From assembly GCF_913774285.1 (NCBI RefSeq), contig NZ_CAJYHX010000027.1, positions 1 through 50,133 of the forward strand: 50,133 nucleotides of DNA, written 5' to 3'. Made by a program: the position numbers and the translations under genes. Positions 34,528 to 41,835 of this stretch are shown in pieces (position 1 is the stretch's first letter; each line of letters opens with the position of its first letter). This DNA is from an uncultured Sphingomonas sp. GTDB lineage: Bacteria > Pseudomonadota > Alphaproteobacteria > Sphingomonadales > Sphingomonadaceae. The notes beneath the pieces were generated by a model. It had not been told where the DNA came from, did no database searches, and worked only from the letters and a program-made list of their open reading frames with translations.

Positions 34528-36150
34528 TTACGCCATCACGTTCCGGCCGCGCTGCACGATCGCGCTGTGCCCCACGCTCGCCTTGAGGCTGCGCTCGGCC
34601 ACCGTCTCCACGAATACCCAGTCGTTACGCGCCTGCTCCGGCGTCAGCGTCAGCGCCATATAGCCGCGGCGGCTGGTGTCGCACCATTTCAGCTCCGGGT
34701 TGGCGTTCACCATCGCGGCAGCGATCACCTTCGGATCCGTCTTGAGTGCGCTTTCGAAGCCCGGCGAGGTCACGGCCTGCCCCGCGAACTCGACACCCGC
34801 CGCCTTGCCGTCCTGCGCGAGGTCGAACGCCCAGGCATTGTGGCTGTCGCCGCACACCACCAGCAGGTTGGCACCCATGCTCTGCGAGGACTTCAGGAAC
34901 CGCGCCCGCGCAGCCGGATAGCCGCCCCAGCTGTCATAGCCGAGCGGCAGCCCCAGCTTGCCCGCGAGCACGCCCGCCTGGACATAGGCCTTGGCGCGCG
35001 GATTGGCGTCGGGCGCCAGCCAGTCCATGGCCGCGGCGGGCGTCGACAGATTGCCCATGATCGTGCCGAAGCCGACCACCTGCCAGCGCTGCCCCGCCTT
35101 CACCGAGCGGCGCATCACATGGTCAAGCCACACTTCCTGCTCGCTGCCGAGCATGGTCACCGCCGGATCGTGCCAAGGTCCGTCCCGGAAGGCGGTGAGC
35201 GCCTTGACGGGGTCGGCCTCCTTGAACAGCGGCGCGACTTCGGGCTGCTGGCTGCGTGCGAGCAAGCGGCTCTCGGTGCGGAAGAAGGTCGCCAGCGTGC
35301 CGATCTCGTAGGTGCCCCAAGGCGTCTCGGAGACCGGCATCCATTCGCGGAACACCTGCATCGCCGCCGCCTTGCGCGCGCTCCAGTCCCCTTCCTGGTC
35401 CGGCTGGTGGTTCTCGGCACCGCCTTCCCAGCTGTCGTTGGCGCTCTCGTGATCGTCCCACTGGACGAGCATCGGCTTGGCGGCATGGAGCGCCTGGAGA
35501 TCGGGATCGGCGCGGTAGCTGGCGTAGCGCAGGCGATAGTCCGCCAGATGGATCATCTCGCCCGCCGGCTCGGGCCAGCGGCCGCCGATCGCGCCGCCGG
35601 CGGGTGCATAGCCGCCCTGCTTGTACTCGTAGAGATAGTCGCCGAGATGCACCCACAGGTCGATGTCGTCGCGCGCGGCGGCATGGCCATAGGCATTGAA
35701 CCAGCCGAACGGCAGGTTCGAGCAGGAGAAGACCGCAATGCCGAAGCGGCGGGCGTCGCCCAGCGGCAGCGTCTTGGTGCGGCCGACGGGCGAGAAGCTG
35801 CCGTCGGGTGCCACGAAGCGGTAGAAGTAGCGCGTGTCCGGTGCGAGGCCGGCAACGGTCACCTTGGCGGTATGGTCGCGCCAAGGGCCGGTGATCTGTT
35901 CGCCCTCGGCGACGATGCGGGTGAAGTCGGCGGTGGTGGCGATCTGCGCGCGCAGCTTCACCGCGCCGCCATCGCCAGGGACGTAGCGCGTCCACAGCAG
36001 CATCGTGTCCGGCCCCGGCTCGCCGCTCGCCACCGAATGGGTGAAGCCGCGCGCGGTCGCTTGCGCGAGCGCAATGCCGGGTAGGGCGAGCGCGCCGATG
36101 CCCAGGGTTCCGGTGAGCAGCAGCGCGCGGCGGTCGAGTCGAAGAGTCAT
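34528..36150 (-). CDS. PhoD-like alkaline phosphatase/phosphodiesterase, Tat-exported
   Basis: The 540-residue protein has a twin-arginine-type signal (RLDRRALLLTGTLG, then a hydrophobic run to ALAQA). An N-terminal PhoD beta domain (about 35-130) precedes the metallophosphatase domain with FSCSNL, HLGDYLYEY, WDDHESANDSW and CGDSHNAW, which supply the calcium/iron ligands. PhoD enzymes release phosphate from mono- and diesters, for example under phosphate starvation, but no PHO box was recognised upstream. AAGGGAC precedes ATG 36150. It converges on the UbiB-like gene across a palindromic repeat. Confidence 0.92.
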   Translation of the reverse strand: MTLRLDRRALLLTGTLGIGALALPGIALAQATARGFTHSVASGEPGPDTMLLWTRYVPGDGGAVKLRAQIATTADFTRIVAEGEQITGPWRDHTAKVTVAGLAPDTRYFYRFVAPDGSFSPVGRTKTLPLGDARRFGIAVFSCSNLPFGWFNAYGHAAARDDIDLWVHLGDYLYEYKQGGYAPAGGAIGGRWPEPAGEMIHLADYRLRYASYRADPDLQALHAAKPMLVQWDDHESANDSWEGGAENHQPDQEGDWSARKAAAMQVFREWMPVSETPWGTYEIGTLATFFRTESRLLARSQQPEVAPLFKEADPVKALTAFRDGPWHDPAVTMLGSEQEVWLDHVMRRSVKAGQRWQVVGFGTIMGNLSTPAAAMDWLAPDANPRAKAYVQAGVLAGKLGLPLGYDSWGGYPAARARFLKSSQSMGANLLVVCGDSHNAWAFDLAQDGKAAGVEFAGQAVTSPGFESALKTDPKVIAAAMVNANPELKWCDTSRRGYMALTLTPEQARNDWVFVETVAERSLKASVGHSAIVQRGRNVMA

Positions 36151-36419
36151 TTGGTCGCGTCCCTTTTTCGGTCGAGCGCTCCCTGCCGCGGCTAGGTGTC
36201 GGGTTCGTGACAGCGGCGCAAAGCTGGGCTAGGCATTTGAGCGAATCGGGTTTTCGGGGCGTGACAACTGGGGGAACGCACCCTGCCGAGCGGGAAATCC
36301 GCCGGCGGCACGGAGACGAAGGCGCACGTGAAAGCATTCCCAACCGCGCCGGGCCTCGCCCGGTCGCCTCGCCGCATGACTGCGGCTCCACCCTCCTTGG
36401 CGCGCAGCATCGCCCGCTG

Positions 36420-37967
36420 ATGGCAACGCGTATCGCTTCCCTCGGCATTGCCGAGCCGAAAGCTGGCTTCGCCGCCGCAGCGGCAGCCCTGCCGCGCTGG
36501 ATGGCGCTGCTGGCGACAGCGGTGGCCGTGCGTGCCGTCACCTTCGGCAATCCGCTGGTCGCGGTGGACGAGCAATTCTACTGGGTCACCGCCCAGCGTC
36601 TGCTCCACGGCGCGCTGCCCTTTGTCGACATCTGGGATCGCAAGCCCCTCGGGCTGTTCCTGCTCTATGCCCCCGCGGCGGCGCTGGGCTTGCCCTGGGG
36701 CATCCTCGCCTATCAGTTGATGGCGCTCGCCTGCGTGGTGCTCACCGCCGGCATGATCGCGCGGACCGCCGACCGGGTGGGGTGGGGCTCCGGCGCGCTA
36801 CCGGCTGCCTTGCTCTACATCCTGATGCTCAACGTGGCGGACGGCCAGGGCGGGCAGGCGCCGGTCTTCTACAATTTGCTCACCATGGGCGCAGTCGCGC
36901 TGCTGCTACCGCGGGCCGACGATCGCGACGGCGATCCGATGCGGATCGGCCGCAACCTGCTGGCGATGCTGCTGATCGGGCTGGCGCTGCAGGTGAAGTA
37001 CACCGTGCTGTTCGAAGGGCTGTTCCTCGGCCTGTGGCTGCTGCGCCGCGAATCGGTGCTGGGTGCCAACCTCCATCATGTCGCCCGGCGCGGCCTCGGC
37101 TATGCCGGCATGGCGATGCTGCCGACATTGCTCGCGGGCGGCGCTTATGCCTGGCTCGGCTATCTCGATGCCTGGACCTATGCCAATTTCGGCTCGATCC
37201 TCGATCGCCGGAGCGATCCTTTCATCGACCTGGTGGGCGCTTTCTTCGAAGTGATGGTGCCGCTCGCGCCGCTGCTGGTGCTGAGCGGCCTCGGCTGGGC
37301 GCGGCTGCGGCGCGCGGGCGGGCCGAACTCCGCCGAGGGACTATTGCTCGGCTGGCTGGTCGCGGCGATGGTCGGGCTGCTCGTATTCGGCTCCTGGTTC
37401 CCGCATTACGCGCTGCCCGTGATGGTACCGGGCAGCCTGTGCTGCGCCGCCTTCTTCACACAGGACCAGATCGGTCGCCGCCTCGTCGCGCCGATCCTGC
37501 TCGCGGTGGCGCTGATCGCCGGCACGATCTGCGTGCTCGCTGCCCAGGCCAAGCGCGGCAACGCCGCCCAGCTGGCGACGATCGCCGACGCGATCGGCCG
37601 GGGACCGGGCTGCCTCTACGTCCAGTCGGGCGACTCGATGCTCTACGGCGCCACTGGCCGCTGCGCGCTGAGCCCCTGGCTTTTTCCCAGCCATTTGTCG
37701 CGCGAGCGCGAAAACGGCGCACTTGGGGTCGACCAGATCGCCGAGGTGGACCGCATCTTCGCCCAGCGCCCCGCCGTGGTGGTGATGCGCACGCCGTTCC
37801 GCGGCGAGCGGCTGGCAATACGCGCCCGCGTCCAGCACTATCTTCACCGCCTTGGCTATGTCACGCGCGGCACCTATTGGATCGGCACGGTGCCGACCAC
37901 CGTCTATGCCGCGCCGGAGATGCCCTCGGCGGCACCGCCGCGCCGGGCGGCCAGCAAGCCGGCATAA
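36420..37967 (+). CDS. GT39-like membrane glycosyltransferase (GT-C fold)
   Basis: This 515-residue inner-membrane protein has about nine to eleven hydrophobic helices. It carries the GT-C signature acidic pair D50-E51 (AVDEQFYWVTAQRL) in the first periplasmic loop. Relatives are PMT/ArnT-like transferases that use polyprenyl-phosphate sugars. The start is uncertain: ATG 36420 begins a sensible N-terminus but has no clear ribosome binding site, and the frame stays open to 36207 without domain character. Its 3' end overlaps that of the convergent GT4 gene by 64 bases. A role in envelope glycan decoration is inferred from context. Confidence 0.78.
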   Translation: MATRIASLGIAEPKAGFAAAAAALPRWMALLATAVAVRAVTFGNPLVAVDEQFYWVTAQRLLHGALPFVDIWDRKPLGLFLLYAPAAALGLPWGILAYQLMALACVVLTAGMIARTADRVGWGSGALPAALLYILMLNVADGQGGQAPVFYNLLTMGAVALLLPRADDRDGDPMRIGRNLLAMLLIGLALQVKYTVLFEGLFLGLWLLRRESVLGANLHHVARRGLGYAGMAMLPTLLAGGAYAWLGYLDAWTYANFGSILDRRSDPFIDLVGAFFEVMVPLAPLLVLSGLGWARLRRAGGPNSAEGLLLGWLVAAMVGLLVFGSWFPHYALPVMVPGSLCCAAFFTQDQIGRRLVAPILLAVALIAGTICVLAAQAKRGNAAQLATIADAIGRGPGCLYVQSGDSMLYGATGRCALSPWLFPSHLSRERENGALGVDQIAEVDRIFAQRPAVVVMRTPFRGERLAIRARVQHYLHRLGYVTRGTYWIGTVPTTVYAAPEMPSAAPPRRAASKPA

Positions 37968-39103
37968 TAGTCCATCAGCGCAGCTGCGTGATCGGCGTCG
38001 CTGCGCACCTTGGCGGCGCCAACCCGTGCAGCGTGGCGCAGGATCGTCTGGTCGCGCGCGAACAGCCGCCGGATCGCATCCGCAGCGGAGAGCGTATCGC
38101 GCGCGGCATAGGTTTCGGCGAAAGGCGGCTCGGCGATCTCGGCGAACCCGCCCTCGTCGGGCCCGATCAGCGGCAGCCCGGACGCAAGCGCCTCCCAGAC
38201 GACCAGCCCGAAAGGCTCGGCATCCGATCCGTGGATCAGCGCGTCGCAACTGGCGATGATCCGCGACAGGCGCAGCCGGTCATAGACCGGACGGAAGATG
38301 CGGATGTGGGGACTGTCGGCGATCAGCGCCTCGAGCTGCGCGCGCTGCGGCCCGTCGCCGAGCAGCATCAGCCCCACCGGCAGGTCGTTCGCTGCGGCTT
38401 CCACCGCCTCGATCACCAGCGGCCAGCGCTTTTCCTTGTGCTGGCGCCCCAGCCCGAGCAGCAGATGCCCCTCGGGCGGCAGGCCCAATTGGGCGAGCAG
38501 CGAGACGCGCAGCTTCTCGTCGCGCAGATCGGGGGAGAACCAGCCCCGGTCGATCCCCAGCGGCACCGACGCATCGACCTTGAGCCCGCGCCGCTCGAAC
38601 CTCTTGGCGAGCGCGGGTCCGTTGGTCACGAACGCGTCATAGTGCGCGAGGAAGCGCGCCATGTACTTGGTGTACCAGCCGAACGCCTGCTCGACCTGAA
38701 GCGGCGTCGCGACATTGTCGAGCCAGCGCTGCGGATAGGTGCCGACCAGGTCGCCATGCGCGAAATAGACCTTGAGCGCGTCGCCCTGCCAGCGCCCCAC
38801 CGTCCAGGCGGGCAGCCAGGGCGAGCTGTTCTCGACGATATCCGGCTTGAGCCGATCGAGCGCGGCCCAGACCGGCTCGTCCTTGACGAAGATGCGGTAG
38901 TTGCGGTCGAGCAGCAGCGGCGGGGCCTTGATCCAGTGGATCGCGCCGCCGCCGGGCCTCTCCTCCACCGCATTCTCGGCGCCGGGGGCGACGACGATCA
39001 GTTCGTGGCCCAGATCGGCCATCAGGCCCATCTTGCGATCGAGATAGGTGCGAACGCCGCCGCCGGTGGGAGAGTAGAACTCGTTGACGTCGACGATGCG
39101 CAT
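37904..39103 (-). CDS. Glycosyltransferase family 4 protein
   Basis: The 399-residue cytoplasmic or peripheral GT-B enzyme has an N-terminal Rossmann domain starting MRIVDVNEFYSPTGGGVRTYL. The nucleotide-sugar domain contains LGLGRQHKEKRW and the E-x7-E motif in DAEPFGLVVWEALASG. I chose ATG 39103 because GAGGAA lies just upstream; a TTG four codons earlier is less likely. It follows the DUF2141 gene by eight bases and is the third gene of a minus-strand operon with a flippase-like protein. The acceptor is unknown. Confidence 0.9.
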   Translation of the reverse strand: MRIVDVNEFYSPTGGGVRTYLDRKMGLMADLGHELIVVAPGAENAVEERPGGGAIHWIKAPPLLLDRNYRIFVKDEPVWAALDRLKPDIVENSSPWLPAWTVGRWQGDALKVYFAHGDLVGTYPQRWLDNVATPLQVEQAFGWYTKYMARFLAHYDAFVTNGPALAKRFERRGLKVDASVPLGIDRGWFSPDLRDEKLRVSLLAQLGLPPEGHLLLGLGRQHKEKRWPLVIEAVEAAANDLPVGLMLLGDGPQRAQLEALIADSPHIRIFRPVYDRLRLSRIIASCDALIHGSDAEPFGLVVWEALASGLPLIGPDEGGFAEIAEPPFAETYAARDTLSAADAIRRLFARDQTILRHAARVGAAKVRSDADHAAALMDYYAGLLAARRGGAAEGISGAA

Positions 39104-39111
39104 GCGGTTCC

Positions 39112-39630
39112 TCAATCTAGCGGGCTGAACCCTCCCAGGCCGCGCAGATACTGCGCCCGAATGTTCACCGTAGTCACTCCGTTCCCGACGCGGACCATCG
39201 CCTGACGCAATTTGGGACGACTGCGCCCCAGGCGCTGGTTCGACGGGAAGCCGGCACCGTCGGACCAGAAGTTGAACTTGTTCTTGCCGTCGCGATCATG
39301 GGTGAACAGCACCGCATATTCGCCCGGCCCTGGTACGCGGATGCACAGGATCACCGCGCCGGAAGGCGGCGTGTTCGCCCAGATGCGGCGGAAGGTCTTG
39401 CCTTCCTTGATCAGGTCGCGGTCGTCCTTGAGGAAATCCTCCTCGGTCGCCGGATACAGCTCCAGCTTGAGGCGGCCGGTGCGGTCCTTGAGGCCGGTGA
39501 TCTCGGCTTGGATGGCCGGGCCGCGGCCGCTGGTGCAGGCACCGGCGTCCTCGCCCAGCGTCTGCGCAAGCGCCGGCTGCGCGGTGGCAGCAGCAAGCAG
39601 CGTCGCAGCCAGAAGGAGGGTGCGCTTCAT
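39112..39630 (-). CDS. DUF2141 domain protein, exported
   Basis: The protein has 172 residues with a signal peptide (MKRTLLLAATLLAAATAQPALAQ). The DUF2141 core follows: LKLELYPATEEDFLKDDRDL, FRRIWANTPPSGAVILCIRVPGPGEYAVLFTHDRDGKNKFN and FPSNQRLGRSRPKLRQAMVRV. Its role is unknown, though the segment GEYAVLFTHDRDGK is the family hallmark. It lies between a flippase-like gene, with which it overlaps by four bases (ATGA), and a GT4 gene, hinting at a part in the same envelope process. The frame remains open far upstream, antisense to other genes; that extension is not coding. Confidence 0.85.
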   Translation of the reverse strand: MKRTLLLAATLLAAATAQPALAQTLGEDAGACTSGRGPAIQAEITGLKDRTGRLKLELYPATEEDFLKDDRDLIKEGKTFRRIWANTPPSGAVILCIRVPGPGEYAVLFTHDRDGKNKFNFWSDGAGFPSNQRLGRSRPKLRQAMVRVGNGVTTVNIRAQYLRGLGGFSPLD

Positions 39631-40553
39631 GCGGATTTCCTCGTAAGCAATGCGTGTAGGCCGAAGCCCGCGATCAGGATCATGTGCGCGACCAGCGAGA
39701 GGCCGGCGATCAGCGCCATCAGCTCGGACAACGCCTCGCCCTGGCCGATGATCATGATCGCGAAGCTGGCGAACAGCAGTTCCTTGTTGGGCACCAGTGG
39801 CAGGCGCCAGGCAAGCAGACGCCCGGCGGAGAGCAGCAGCCAGATGCCGATCGAAACCTGCGGCATCGCGAAATGCCAGGCGAAGGCGATCAGTACCGAG
39901 CTGGTGATGATGCGCACGCAATGGATGCCGAACACCCACCACAGCTCGCCGCGGGGCAGCGAGAAGACGCGCTTGGAAAAGATCAGGAAGGGTAGCGACA
40001 TCGCGAAGATCACCGCGATCGAACCCATCAGCGTGTTGAACTCGGCGGGTTTCAGCAGGTCGATGCCGAAGGGCAGCGCCATCGCCACCACCGCGAGCGT
40101 CATCGCATTGCCCGCGATCGCGGAGAGGATCGTCACGTCCTTCACCGCGCCGAACGGCGCCGCGACCATCTGGGTGCGCTGGCGTGCCCAGGCATAGAAA
40201 TAGGCCTCGCCCGAATAGCCGAGCAGCACTTCGTTCGCGATCCGCTTCTTGTGCAGCGCGATCATCCCATCGATCGGGATCCGCCACAGCTTGCGGAAGA
40301 TGATATAGTCGAACGTCGGCGAGCCGAGATAATAGAGCACGAAGACGAGGTAGAAGAGCGGGTTGGTGGGCATCGCCCGCGCCAGCCCGGCCAGCCCGCC
40401 GCCGAACAGCTCGCGCGCCAGCCCCGCCACCATCAGCAGGGTGAGACCCGCGCCGAGCCACATCGGCCAGCGACGCTTGATCTTCTCGACGGGCTCGAGC
40501 CCTGCAAGATCGGGTGCAGCCGGGATCGCCGCTTCGGCCATGTGCGTGTTCAC
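39627..40553 (-). CDS. Flippase-like (lysylphosphatidylglycerol synthase TM region/UPF0104) membrane protein
   Basis: The 308-residue protein has seven to eight hydrophobic helices. Conserved features are PLFYLVFVLYYLGSPTFDYIIFRKLW, the KKRIANEVLLGYSGEAYFYAWAR region and the LSAGRLLAWRLPLVPNKELLF segment. It resembles the membrane domain of MprF/UPF0104 proteins, which flip or handle lipids. I prefer a GTG start at 40553 with GGGGAGG about six bases upstream over ATG 40541, which has no well-spaced site. It is the first gene of an operon with DUF2141 and GT4 genes. Substrate unknown. Confidence 0.75.
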   Translation of the reverse strand: MNTHMAEAAIPAAPDLAGLEPVEKIKRRWPMWLGAGLTLLMVAGLARELFGGGLAGLARAMPTNPLFYLVFVLYYLGSPTFDYIIFRKLWRIPIDGMIALHKKRIANEVLLGYSGEAYFYAWARQRTQMVAAPFGAVKDVTILSAIAGNAMTLAVVAMALPFGIDLLKPAEFNTLMGSIAVIFAMSLPFLIFSKRVFSLPRGELWWVFGIHCVRIITSSVLIAFAWHFAMPQVSIGIWLLLSAGRLLAWRLPLVPNKELLFASFAIMIIGQGEALSELMALIAGLSLVAHMILIAGFGLHALLTRKSA

Positions 40554-40687
40554 CGAAGCCTCCCCAGCCTGCCTGTTCAAACCGTTCAAAAGCGCCACCG
40601 ACAAGACCGAAACATTCACTCACTTCCCGCGTTTCGACGTTTCCCCCATCCGGGTCGCGTCGCGCGACGCTAGGCTTTCCCAAGACA

Positions 40688-40736
40688 TTGCGGTTTATTC
40701 CGGCAGCGATTTGGGCTTTAGAAAGGCAAACCGCAA
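40688..40736. promoter_or_regulatory. Spaced inverted repeat before GT4 gene
   Basis: TTGCGGTTT (40688-40696) and AAACCGCAA (40728-40736) are perfect complements 31 bases apart, ending four bases before the ATG at 40741. They could form a leader hairpin or a two-site operator in this 187-base divergent region. The ATG has no clear Shine-Dalgarno sequence. Confidence 0.5.
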
Positions 40737-40740
40737 GTAG

Positions 40741-41835
40741 ATGCTGTACCGCTCTCCCCCCTCCACGCCACTCCATATTCTGGCGTTCGCAGAGACTCTG
40801 CAGGGCGGCGGCGTTGAACGCGCGCTGCTGCGCATGGCGGCGGGATGGCTCGAACGGGGACATCGGGTAACGCTGGTGCTTGGCGCGTGCGAAGGCCCGC
40901 TGGCGGCCGAGCTGCCCGCCGACATCGAGCTCATCGAGCTGGGCAGCCCGCATTATCCGATTCTGATGCAGCTGCCGCGCGTGGTCCGAAAGGTCGATCC
41001 CGACGTGGTGTTCTGCCCGGGCAACTATTACACCGCCGCCGCGGCAATGATCCGCCTGCGGCTCGGGCGCGACTGCCCGCCGATCATCGCCAAGGTGTCG
41101 AACGCGCTGGTGCGACCCGAAATGTGGCGGATGGTCGCGTGGGGCTATCATCGCTGGCTGCGCTGGCACCCCTCTTTCCTCGATCACGTCGTGGCGATGA
41201 CCCCGGCAATGGCGCGCGAGGCGATGACGGAAATGGCCTTGCCCGCCGATCGGGTGAGCGTGATCGCCAACCCGCCGGCCGAACGCATCGTCGATGCCGC
41301 GCCCATCGCATTGCCGCAAGGCCGCTACATCGTCGGCGTCGGCCGGCTGGAGTCGCAGAAGCGCTGGGATCGACTGATCGACGCGCTGCCGCGGCTCTCG
41401 GATCCGAAAATCCGGCTGCTGCTGCTCGGCGAAGGCAGCGCCCGTGCGCCGCTGGAGGCGCAGGTGGCGCGGCTCGGCCTCGCGGACCGGGTGACGATGC
41501 CGGGCCATGTCAGCGATCCGCTGCCGGCACTGAAGCACGCAACCGTGGCGGCGCTGACCTCGGACTATGAGGGCGTACCCGGCGTCGTGCGCGAGGCGCT
41601 GTCGCAAGGCACGCCGGTGGTCGCAACCGAGGCGAGCGTGGCGGTGCGCGAACTCATCGACTCGCCGGTGCTCGGCACCGTCGTCCCGCGCGAGGACGGG
41701 GATGCGCTGGCGGCGGCGCTCGACCATTGGATCGCTCCTGGCCGCCCCCGCCCCGCACCGCGCGCGGACGAGGGTGATCCAGTCGGCGACTATCTCGCAC
41801 TGTTCAGCCGGCTGGCCCGTCAGCGCATCGCATAG
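40741..41835 (+). CDS. Glycosyltransferase family 4 protein (second)
   Basis: This 364-residue GT-B enzyme has the N-terminal domain FAETLQGGGVERALLRMAAGWLERGH. The C-terminal donor domain begins VGVGRLESQKRWDRLIDA and carries LLLGEGSARAPLEAQV and the E-x7-E motif EGVPGVVREALSQGTPVVATE. It is closest in pattern to transferases of capsule and lipopolysaccharide clusters. It diverges from the flippase-DUF2141-GT4 operon, with a spaced inverted repeat just before its start. Its end overlaps the convergent TonB receptor gene by 16 bases. Confidence 0.9.
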   Translation: MLYRSPPSTPLHILAFAETLQGGGVERALLRMAAGWLERGHRVTLVLGACEGPLAAELPADIELIELGSPHYPILMQLPRVVRKVDPDVVFCPGNYYTAAAAMIRLRLGRDCPPIIAKVSNALVRPEMWRMVAWGYHRWLRWHPSFLDHVVAMTPAMAREAMTEMALPADRVSVIANPPAERIVDAAPIALPQGRYIVGVGRLESQKRWDRLIDALPRLSDPKIRLLLLGEGSARAPLEAQVARLGLADRVTMPGHVSDPLPALKHATVAALTSDYEGVPGVVREALSQGTPVVATEASVAVRELIDSPVLGTVVPREDGDALAAALDHWIAPGRPRPAPRADEGDPVGDYLALFSRLARQRIA

